A stretch of DNA of 64,000 nt from Bugula neritina (taxonomy: Eukaryota > Bryozoa > Gymnolaemata > Cheilostomatida > Bugulidae): contig OZ037765.1 of assembly GCA_964035545.1 (NCBI GenBank), forward strand, positions 14,504,698 to 14,568,697, in the 5' to 3' direction. Position 1 is the first letter of the stretch; each line of letters begins with the position of its first letter. The position numbers and the translations under genes are program-made. Shown here in pieces: positions 21,301 through 31,100 of this stretch. The notes under the pieces are model-generated. The model had not been told where the DNA came from, searched no databases, and worked only from the letters and a program-made list of their open reading frames with translations.

Positions 21301-22906
21301 GGACCGCGTCGTCTGTCCACGCGCCCTCCGACGGGAACTGATCTGGGACACCCATAAGCAGGCTCATTCTGGAGTCAGTCGGGTCATCAGGTGTCTGCGG
21401 CTGCGTTGGTATTGGCCCGGAATGACTCGGGACGTACGACTGCGGGTATGGCAATGCGAGGTCTGCTAAGCTAGCAAGCATGGCCGCCCCACGGAAACCA
21501 CTGGTCGACGCCGGCTATACGCTGGTCGACCGTGGCAAGTAGTGGCGGTAGACCTCGTCGGGCCTATGCCGTTATCCGCCAGAGGGAACACCTGGATACT
21601 GGTGCTCATGGACCACTTTACCCGGTGGGCAGATGCTCTGGCTATTCCAGACGCAACAGCCCCCACGGTGGCCCGGACCCTGGACCAACATGTGTTCTGT
21701 TACCTCGGTTTACCCGAGCAGATACATACGGACCAGGGTGCCCAGTTCCAGTCCCAGCTCATGGGAGACATCTGCCGGATATGGGGGGTCAACCAGAGTC
21801 GAACCACCCCATATCACCCGCAAGGGAACGGAGTCGTCGAGCGGAACAACAGGATGTTGGGTGACGCCCTCAGGAGCCTGCTCCTTGGTCGAGGTCAGGA
21901 AGAATGGGACGTGGTGCTGCCGCAAATCATGCGGGCTTACCGCAGCACACCACACTCCGCCACGCAGGAGACCCCAAACTTCCTGATGCTAGGTCGAGAG
22001 ACACGGGTTTCGGAACACCTGACATACCATGTTCCTGCCCCCGAGTCACCGGTACACGAATATGTGGAGGGTCTGATAGACATCATGGGCAAAGCTCATG
22101 ATGCACTGCGTACCCAGCAGTGGCAGACCCGCACAGAGGACTCGGAAGAGCCCCCGTTGTACCAGGTGGGAGACTGGGTCTGAATGGTGAGCTATCGTAG
22201 GCGACGCGGACAGTCGGCTAAGCTTCAGCCCGAGTTCGTTGGTCCCTACTGCGTAGTGGAGGTGCTGCCGAACCACACGTACCGTGTGGCGCGCTCTGGA
22301 CAGGTCTCAGTCCAGAGCGAGCAGCGCCTGAAGCCTTACCAGGCCAGCCCAGACGCGGTGGAACAGGCCCCACCCCTCCTGGAGCCCCACTGCCAGCCCA
22401 GCCGTCGAGGACAGGCCACCCGCCCCCGGGAGGTAGAAATTGTGGTCCCCAGGGAGGCGGAACAGGAACAGGCCGCCCTGCTGGAGCAGCTGGAGAGGCA
22501 GCAACAGTAAGAGCGGCAGCAGGAGCAGCAGCGGCAGGCCTCAGGGCCACCACCCCTTCAGGGGGAGGACACCCCCACCCGTGTTACGGGTGAAGGCGGG
22601 GACCCCCTTTCGGTGGTAGCTTAGGAGCCACTGGCACCACCAGCGCCTGTACAGCAAGAAAGGAATCAGAGGGCTAGAAGGCCCCCTAGATACCTGGCAG
22701 ACTATGCTGTAGGGCACTTGGAGTTACCCCCCCCCGTGAGGGTAGTCTGTCCAGTACGGATGACTACCCTATCTTGGTTGGAAATTCCCTCCATTACCCC
22801 GGAGAATTCCACCAAGAAGGAGAAATTTCAAACCGAATTTCGGAGGGCACGCGTTTACGCGAGTTGTCCTTCCAAAATTCCACAGAATTTCCCACGGGTC
22901 GCGTAA
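18305..22906 (+). pseudogene. Element 2 pol: protease, RT, RNase H, integrase, seven stops
   Basis: One continuous frame. Protease with LLDTGCTTN (catalytic DTG) and ADGSCIPFYG is near 18820-18960. RT includes [32 protein letters not shown] and YLDDVIV at about 20110. RNase H has DTDASD, the KELLAVVKA glutamate and RTDHAS. Integrase has an HHCC finger (THKQAH...CEVC), then D (VDLVGP), D (TDQGAQF) and E (NGVVERNN). A GPY/F module (FVGPYCVVEVLPNHTY) follows at about 22230-22330, then a glutamine/proline-rich tail. In-frame stops: TGA 19277, TAG 19568, TAG 20015, TAA 21467, TGA 22181, TAA 22508, TAG 22622; natural end TAA 22904-22906. No frameshift is needed anywhere. Element 1 has tryptophan codons or glutamine where comparison is possible (20015 and 21467), so those two are point mutations. 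A 93-bp in-frame duplication lies upstream of the protease (18422 and 18515 starts). Confidence 0.94.
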
Positions 22907-23043
22907 CTCGGGCTAGCGCAGGTAGTGATTCTAAAACACGAGGTTCGGTCATTACGACCTTAGCCACCACGCTAGCAACACGCATTCCAGGAGCCAATTC
23001 CAAAGTAAATTTTAATTTTATCCTTAACACCCTCTCATCAGTC

Positions 23044-23373
23044 ATGGGATTAACACTACCAGAAGCACAATCAGAGGAGCGCATGGAGATTGAGGAGGTC
23101 AGTCGTACCGACTCCCCTCCCCCACCGGCTCCTATTCCGGCTCCTAGCAGCCAGCAGGACGCCACTCTCCCCTCGGCGGTGCGTCCCACTAGCATTAGTA
23201 GCCCTGTCTCCAAACCGGTCGAGCTCCAGCTCGCCGCCGGGGAGGAGCAGGGCATACTACACGGTGACCACCCTGCAGGTACAGATAAGAGAGGAGACTC
23301 AGCCGACCCACCCACAATTGCCCCGTCACCGGCAAAGTGTGGTACCTCCTTACTGCGAGTGTGTCCTAGATAG
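23044..23373 (+). pseudogene. Element 2 3' ORF, proline-rich, function unknown
   Basis: The frame, different from pol, is open from 22774 to 23373; the first plausible ATG inside is at 23044. It is acidic then proline/serine-rich with no cysteine pattern, signal peptide or membrane span. Another frame at 23090-23449 ends with a helix-like stretch (DSAIQAWSGTLDRCTEGIESL) that loosely recalls the C-terminal part of the 3' ORF in element 1, so one ancestral ORF with a frameshift is possible. Not recognised. Confidence 0.35.
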
Positions 23374-23657
23374 TGCCATCCAGGCCTGGTCCGGTACCCT
23401 TGATCGTTGTACAGAAGGGATAGAAAGCCTGGTGCACCACCTCAAATAACTAAACCGGACAATTGGGAGCCGCCAGCATTAGCCACCCGGACTGTATATA
23501 TTATGGGTACTACTATTGTTTATATTATTGTGATACGTGTGATTAATCATAATACTTTCTGTTAACCGCATATTTTTCTACTTTTGTGTTTTATTTTTTT
23601 GTTTTTTTGTTTTGTGTGAAATCATTGTTCTGTTATCGAAAAGGGGATGCTTTTCGA

Positions 23658-23668
23658 TGGGGGGAGAA
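23658..23668 (+). other. Polypurine tract of element 2
   Basis: ATGGGGGGAGAA-type purine run directly against the TGTAATGG start of the 3' LTR, the expected plus-strand priming site. Confidence 0.8.
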
Positions 23669-24240
23669 TGTAATGGATTCTCATCCTCTATTGTTCTGAA
23701 ATAACTGCGTGCATCAGTACTATAAATACTGTTGCGTATCGTTCTTAATGCTGTAATTATAGTTAAGTAAGCTAGCTTGCTAATGCCTAAGTATGGTGAT
23801 TACTGTTAAGCTTTCAGCATAATGTAATTTTACTGAAATACGCATTCTGAAGTTATGTAATATCTCTTTTACTAATGGTGCTTTTTTTTTACTAATGTTG
23901 CTTTCTTTTGTGTGTGTTCTTGGTTGCTGAGATCGGCACTTTGGTCTTCCGAAATGCCGATGTACCGAAAATCGACGTTTCGGCATTTCGGAGTCCGAAA
24001 TGCCGATATTCAGCATTTCGGAACCCCGATCTCGGCAACAAAGGAATGTCTTTGTCTCGCTTGTATATAAAAGCCAGCGAGTTCCAGTGTAGTTCAGACT
24101 ACTACTGGAGCTCGCTGGTAGTAGGGCCCTAAGCTGTATCTGATACAATAAAGGTTATCTTCATTTGTACTCAAATACTTGGCTTATTCTTTCTAGAGCA
24201 TGTAGGCACTAGTTGCATTCAGAACCCACAGTTTACTACA
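23669..24240 (+). repeat. 3' LTR of element 2
   Basis: 572 bp, same length as the 5' LTR. The six differences are T/C, A/G, C/T, C/T, T/C and C/T: all transitions, no indel. Confidence 0.97.
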
Positions 24241-24640
24241 ATATCGCATGTGGCATAAGCATGCAGAATAATTGTATGACTAAGCTATTTATACACAAAT
24301 GAAAACAGAGTTATGCCGATGTGTGAAAAAACTACATGTATATTTATAAAATTATAGCGCAAAATAAATGTTGAAATGAATAAATATTAAAATTTTCTGA
24401 GCACAGCCCAAGTGAATCATATGCTAGTCTGTCAGTAGTTGTTAAACATCTTCACAAATCAACAAGACTATAAAATTATTTAGAGAAACAGATGCATGAG
24501 GAATGATCAAAGTCAAATTGTTTGCAGCAAAACATATAAAAATGTCTAAGAATAGTGTTTCATTATGAAAAATTATTTTCATTGTCATTGTCACTGTTGT
24601 CAATCTCATCAGCTTTTTTTCCCCCAATAGTGCTTTTTAT
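24241..24640. other. Gene-free stretch after element 2
   Basis: AT-rich, nothing recognised. Confidence 0.4.
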
Positions 24641-24649
24641 AGACACTCC

Positions 24650-25190
24650 TTAAATTGACAGTGCATTGCATTTGAGAGTTCTGACATCGACACCTTACAG
24701 GTCCTGCAGGCCCGAGCAGTATATGCTCTTCAACACATGTTCAGGCGCTTGAGTCATCCACTTTATATTTATGCTGCCATTATCAATAATCCACCCAAGA
24801 TGTTCTGGGGGTGGTGCATCAATATAGGCTGCTGTCCACCCTTTTCCAAATAGCTGCCTGATAATTTCCTCTTTTTATGTGCAAATTTACTTCATATTTT
24901 GTTGGAGGCAAACCGTATTGAGTTATTTTAGATGGTGAGCAAAATACAGTTTATCAGATATCATTTGCTCCGTAAAGTTTACAGGCAAATTGTTCTACTT
25001 GAGCAGCTGTAATGGCTGTTAGCTTGAAATACTTCCCAAGCTGTTTAAAGCTTTCCATGCATTCTGGATATTTTTTAAAAGAGAGTAGGCTGTGCATTTT
25101 CCTTTTCCATAAAAAGCACTACTAGTCAAGTCACAGCATGTTAAAGCAAGACATCCAGGAAGTTCTGTTTATTTGCTACAACGTTGACAT
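24650..25190 (-). pseudogene. Decayed repeat-associated ORF of the CXC-tail type
   Basis: Reverse translation shows several motifs in order, broken by stops and shifts. A LTCCDLTSSAFYGKGKC-like block near 25080-25135 recalls the HTGCDTTS...GKxK motif seen in a multicopy family of invertebrate and fish proteins. Next come a KYPECMESFKQLGKYF block, a FACKLYG block, then LPPTKYEV and HIKRGNYQAAIWKR near 24830-24900, and a GWIIDNGSINIKWMTQAPEHVL block near 24730. Family members end in a cysteine-rich region, here only hinted at. The biochemical role of the family is unknown to me; copies tend to lie among transposons. Assigned from memory of motif order, no search done. Confidence 0.55.
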
Positions 25191-25199
25191 CCAAATACA

Positions 25200-26576
25200 T
25201 CATATGATTGCAGTTCAGATAGACACTTTCCACTTGGACGCTTCCCAGCTAGACGCTATTTTTTTGGTACTGTATATAGTAATATAAGTAACTCTATATA
25301 CCTATATATAACAGCTGTATTTATTGCTAAATATCTAATATGCTAATAGCTATAATAGTTAACATGAACTATCTGGAATATTATTACAATCAGTAATACA
25401 TTAATAATAGACATTATCTTGAACAAATGCTTACTAACGAAATATCTTTTCAAGCAACAAGAAGTACAAAATATGCAAAATTAATAAGTTAATGCAGATC
25501 AAAGGAATTTATTTATGTGCTTAATAACAAGCAATTGATATTTATTTAATTATAAATATATTTCAATAATATTCAACTAAATCGCACATAAAGTATATAT
25601 TGTACCAAAATAAATTAATAGCTTCTAACTGAGAAACTTTCATGTAGAATGGCACCATGATTACCACGACCTGTGAACAAATATATTGATTTTCAAAACA
25701 TCAATACTTACTGTAAGATGAAAATATCAGTGTCTTGAGATTTGATTATCACAATTGGGCTTATGTTGTTCATAAGATATTTTGCATGTAACAGTATATT
25801 CGTGTATATCTGCTTCCTTGGGATCTGATTGTAAGCATTTGAGAGTTTTTAGCAATTCTGTTTGGAAAATTCTAGCTGATTGCAGTTTTTCTTGAAAGCA
25901 CTTGCTATAACAACATCTTTCTCTAAGGTCTGTTTACTCCACGTTTTTCACACAAAAACGGCACCAGTCTCAAACACAGCTTATTTTTTGCTAATGACAA
26001 ATTATTATTTTTGTAACAAATGGCACACATAAAAAGCACTAGTGTATTTTTTCCGAATATGGCACCCCAAAATCATTTTCTAACGGCTTAAACATAATCA
26101 TATATATTTTAAATTATAGCAACGCTTTAAGGTATTTCTTCTGCAACTGTAACTGAGCTAAATTAATTTTGACTCTAAAGTCCTTATTAAAATAGTATAC
26201 AAATATGCATTTTAACCAATAGCATATTGTTTAAAAAACCAAAGTGCTTATGTATATATAGGTCAACTTAAATTTATTGGTAAAGCTCAATCATACAAAT
26301 TAAAAATATTACCCTCCATGCAGGGTCCATACCAACTTGCTCATGCTTCTCATTACTTTTTTTGTAAAAGCAGTTATGATACTTAAAATCGTAAAGAAAA
26401 TCATTATCAGACATAGATTTACTTATAATTTGGCTTTTTTATAGCTGATCAATAATAATGTTAGCCTTAACTAAAAATGCCATTCTTTTGCTTGTTTTTG
26501 TTCAAGTGGTCCAATTTTTTCAGATGTTTTCACAAGACAATAACTCAGGGAAGTGAAAAACACTGTTTTTGCATGT
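25200..26576. other. AT-rich gene-free stretch
   Basis: Nothing recognised on either strand. Confidence 0.4.
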
Positions 26577-26580
26577 ATAT

Positions 26581-26992
26581 TGTAAGGGTTTTTAATAATG
26601 CATTAGTTATATTGTAAGGGTTTTTAGTAGTGCATTAGTTATATCGAAAGGATACTTCTCACTCAGACAGTTACATGATGCAGGTAGCATCATGCCATCA
26701 GGATGGCACCACCGTGTTGGCCAATGAAACATGACTAACAATTAATTAGTAGGCGGAGCTACAAATGCGTAGTGGAAGCTAGTTAGGCAGCGTAGCCGGC
26801 AGAGAGGACTTGATAATGCTAGTGTAAAGTTGTGTACTGTTAGCTCTCTATTATGTAATAGTTTGTGTTAGTTGTTGTACATTTTATTAGTGTGTTATTA
26901 GCAGTAAATAAGCTCTTATTAATTAGCAAACCTGGTGAAGTGGCTTTCAATAAATGAACCCATTGATTGCAGCGAAGCATAAATTCACAACA
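26581..26992 (+). mobile_element. Solo LTR with ATAT duplication and duplicated 5' end
   Basis: Starts TGTAAGGG, ends TTCACAACA, with polyadenylation signal AATAAA near 26949. ATAT flanks are at 26577-26580 and 26993-26996. The first 32 bp (26581-26612) are repeated in tandem at 26613-26644 with two changes, and each unit itself ends in ATAT. Confidence 0.72.
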
Positions 26993-26996
26993 ATAT

Positions 26997-28137
26997 ATTG
27001 CAATAAACTACTTTTATTAATTTTAAGGTTATACATAACAGATTTGGACAAAATTGTGGGAAAACAACCCCGCGAAAGTTTGAAGAGCTTTTGTGGCTAA
27101 CTGGATAGACAGAAAAATTTAAAGTTTGTATAACAGAAAAGTGAGAAAATCATCTATAATTATTGGTAAAATTTTTTGCATATAAAAATTAAACTAGGTA
27201 GCTTTAATAATTCCACAATATTTAACTGACACACACAAATTTTAAGAACAACTCTACACTAAAGTTTTAAAAGTTTGAAGCTCTTTTGTGGCTAACTGGG
27301 TGCACAGAACAGTCTAGAATTTTTAAAGATTTATTAGCACCCTTAAAACTCTCTATTTCAAAAAAACATATTGTGCGGTCACCCGTTGGAGTGGAATGAG
27401 TGAAAGATAATTGAAAGTTACTTTTAGACTACAAGTTTTTACTTTCAGTTTCAACCAACATTAATTTTAACAGCAATGGACATGCTAGAATTAATCTCGG
27501 TGATGATTGGTTTAACTACAATAGCACACTATCAGTATAACATACAGAGTAATGTATATTTATAGATCCATATAAAATAATTCTTATATAAAAAAACAAA
27601 CATTTTATTTTCCTGATTATAGCAAATGTGGCATAAATGCAACAGGCAATTTGACAATTTAATAGGCAATAATTGAAACCCATTATATAAAAGTAAGTAC
27701 GTTTATATTCCATAAACAGCAAGAGGCAAGAAAAAACCGGATTATTCATAAGCTTAAAAGGTATGTGTAAATCTAATTAGAAATAGATATAAACATATAT
27801 AAACATATATGTAAAAAAAACTACACCGTTTGCTTAGTTGTATAAAGAAGGGATGAAAGCTTTAAAGTTTACAAATATAGGTGTCTAGTCTAATTAATAT
27901 TGCATCAAAATTTAGGGCATAAAATCTGAACATCGATCACTATCTGTCTTAAAAATTTGACAAATAAGAAAGACTGACTAGTTCAATAAAGATGTAAAGA
28001 CATCACACCAAAAGAAAAAACATTTGTAAAAGCTGTTGATACAAAGCCACCGTTGCATCATGCTTGCAGGTTGAACATGTAAACTAAAAGTACAATAGGA
28101 AGACAATTGGCAACAGCAGTCTGCCTATTCAATGCAC
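26997..28137. other. Downstream flank of JAK
   Basis: AT-rich. It holds two direct copies of a ~25-bp AGTTTGAAG...TTTTGTGGCTAACTGG segment (near 27078 and 27270). It must include the JAK 3' UTR; a TTTATT at 27604-27609 would be AATAAA on the minus strand but the true poly(A) site cannot be chosen by eye. Confidence 0.4.
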
Positions 28138-31100
28138 TTATAGCATACGCAGTTGACTGCATATAGACTCAAAGGTAGGTCTTCTAAGAGGCTCAGTTTG
28201 CCAGCATTTTGTCATCAAGCTATAAAGATCTGGAGACAACATGGGAAGCTTTGGCAATCTTGAGTTAGGAGCAGACGACTCCAACACATCTATCAAGCTA
28301 CCAATATCCATGTTGCCATCAGCTACAAGCAAGTATTTTTATCATAAGTCCAGGATAAACGAATTTAAACTAAAACATCTTGAATGAACATCTACAAACA
28401 CTACATTTCATGTGTCTTTTTGACTAATATAAAATTATTATTAGTGTTGAAGAAATTAGCCACCAATTTTGTAAAATTCTAAATATCTTTAAAATTTTTA
28501 AAACGTATTCTTATTTAAAATTGCAAATGTTAAAATACGCATTTCTAAAGACTTGGTGTATACAATCCCAGGTTGATAAGGCAAGCATATTTCAATGCTA
28601 TTTAAAACCAAAATGTAGTTGATGTTTAAGAATATAGAAAAAAGGAAAACCTTTTGTTTTCAGTTGATTAGAAGAAATGTAAGGCCTTTTTCCACCAGAA
28701 TACATTTCCCAGAGTACCACAGCATAGCTCCAAACATCTGATGCTTTTGTGAACTTCCTGGAGCTCAGACTCTCAGGTGCACACCTACAATGTGCAACGT
28801 TGTGGTAACAATGTACAATGTTGTGGTAGTAATGTACAATGTTCTGCTAGTAATGTACAACGTTGTGGTAGTAATGTAACGCCTACAATGTAGAGTGTTG
28901 TGGTAGTAATTAAACAACTGGGTAAGTGAGTGTATATTTAAAATGCAACTTGCAATATTAAGAAGCTGACAATTGTTCACACAAGCTTTATGTCAATTTT
29001 AAAATTTTGTAGCTGCCATAACTTCTTCTTGTACAATGATTAAGTTTTTGAAGACTTTCAAAACTTCAAGATTGATGTTTGATAGCGTTTATATCAAAAT
29101 AAAGAAATGTTAACCCAACTCGAATTGGAATGGTATTACACTAAGATACTCCAACACAACACATAGGCATATACAATTTCATTGCACATCTGCGTAAGAA
29201 AATCATTGAAAATTAAATTAAAAAAACATAGATAAAATATTCAAATCTGACATAGACACCATTCAACGGATACAACTTCATATTTTAAGTAAAAGCTGAA
29301 CAAAAACTTTATAATGAAATTTACAATTACTGTGTTCCAACATAAAACTCAAATGAGCAAAGCTCCTATTTGACTACATAAACAACTCACCATAGCCAAG
29401 GAAGTTGAGAGTTTTCCTTACAACGATAATACTCTTCATCTCCCAGTATTCTAGCAAGACCAAAGTCTGTTATTTTGGCTACGTGTGGCTGATCTGTGAC
29501 GAGGACATTTCTGGCAGCCAAGTCTCGATGAATGATGGCATCATTAAGTGAATGAAGAAAAAGCATACCCTGCAAAATCATATAAAGTGAGTTTATAATA
29601 CTGCATGCAGGCAAATGATTAAGAAGGCAAAGAGTTAGCACATGATTGGGAACCTCACCTCCGCAATGTCCAAACAAAACTTCTTGTACAATTGCTGCTT
29701 TTCATCCAAACCAAGCCTCGAACCTCCATTTTTCACAAATATTGACAAACTACCACATCCGATATACTCCATAACTATCAAAAAGCTTTCTTTTCCATCT
29801 GTCAAGACATAAATATCTAGTATTATAGTTGCATATTCATAGTATGATTAAAGATTACTAAAAATAAACTAGTAAAAACTTCAACATGTATTGCAACACT
29901 ACTTTGTGATTTTTCTACAGTAACAAATTTTAATTTTTTCAATTTGAAAGCAAAAGGTTAATCATAAGGTGTTTTGAAAGAATAAAACATTAAAACTGGA
30001 GCTTCATATGCAATAAAAGCAATATGAATATCAATATCAATTTACATTACATGTTCATAGTTAATTTTCTGAACAAAGTAGATGACTAATACTATAACAT
30101 TTGATTGACACATCATAATAGGACATAGTAAAATTTCTTGCTAGTAAACTGCTGTTATGATGATTAATTAATTGAAAGTCACTATCTGCTGCTCAAAAGC
30201 ATTCAACTACAATTTAACCACATGGTGAAGACTAGGCACGGAACTGCAATGTGCTAGCAAACACAGGTTAGAAAAGATTATAATAAATAACTAGGCTGAA
30301 GCAGAAAACTAACTGCTGTAAGTGTAGAAACATTCTCCAAAGACTTGCACAATATTTTTGTGCGTTAAAGAGACCATCAGTTTTAGTTCTCTTTCAAACT
30401 CTTTCAATCTCAGTTCCTTTTCATGGGTATGGTCATCTTGTTCGTTGTTTTTCAACATCTTGACAGCACATCTAATTGTTGGCTTACCATTTCTTTGGCG
30501 TAGCTTACACTTATACACCTCTCCATAAAATCCCTATAATGCACATGATCAAATTTAAAACATTTGCAGAATTAGTTGCTGATTTGTAAAAGTACTGTGC
30601 CAGAGTCACATGTATTTCAATTTGAGTCTTGGTGTCAAAACTTAAAACAAGTGGAAAACACATTGCATTGCACAGAGTAAAAATAAAATAATCGTAAAAA
30701 TTACAATTGAATTGATACAACTTTATTTTTTAATTTTGATTTCCAGAATGAGAAATGTAAATAAAATTTAAATTTTTTGTAATTTTCAGTATAACAGTAA
30801 TCACAAATTAGCAAATTTATATTGCTTACATTACTGCTGCAATTGGTAGACTGTAACAATTTTAATTTCTGAGGATCACATTACATTATATAAAATAATA
30901 GGCAGAAAAAAATATCTAAACAAACAATAATTCATCAACAAAAAATGGGTTACATTTGAAATATTTGACTTCAATGCATCGATAACAGAAATGCATTTTA
31001 GTGATTTGCAAGTTTAGGATAAGTTTTACCCGTTGAATAAAATTTTTTTTTAGGAGCAGCTGTTGCCTATAACTACCATTGCAGTGAAAAGAACTAAATC

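Larger units (their letters stand above)
16802..24240 (+). mobile_element. Full-length young Ty3/gypsy LTR retrotransposon (element 2)
   Basis: 7.4 kb with two 572-bp LTRs, a tRNA-Leu primer site, gag with zinc knuckle, pol in the order PR-RT-RH-IN, a 3' ORF and a polypurine tract. The LTRs differ at six sites (~1%), all transitions. The coding region is intact in frame throughout but interrupted by one gag and seven pol stop codons. Flanks are ATAA (16798-16801) and ATAT (24241-24244), so a 4-bp duplication is present with one mismatch or was lost. It is the same lineage as element 1 (similar gag, pol and primer) but with unrelated LTR sequence. The interior is strongly GC-rich compared with the AT-rich host. 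Confidence 0.96.

Noticed and set aside
17424-22906. Stop-codon readthrough or alternative genetic code in element 2
   Set aside because: All three stop types interrupt the frame, and the host genes use standard stops with none internal, so nonsense mutation is simpler.
22774-23449. Envelope gene in element 2
   Set aside because: No signal peptide, membrane span or cysteine pattern in either frame.
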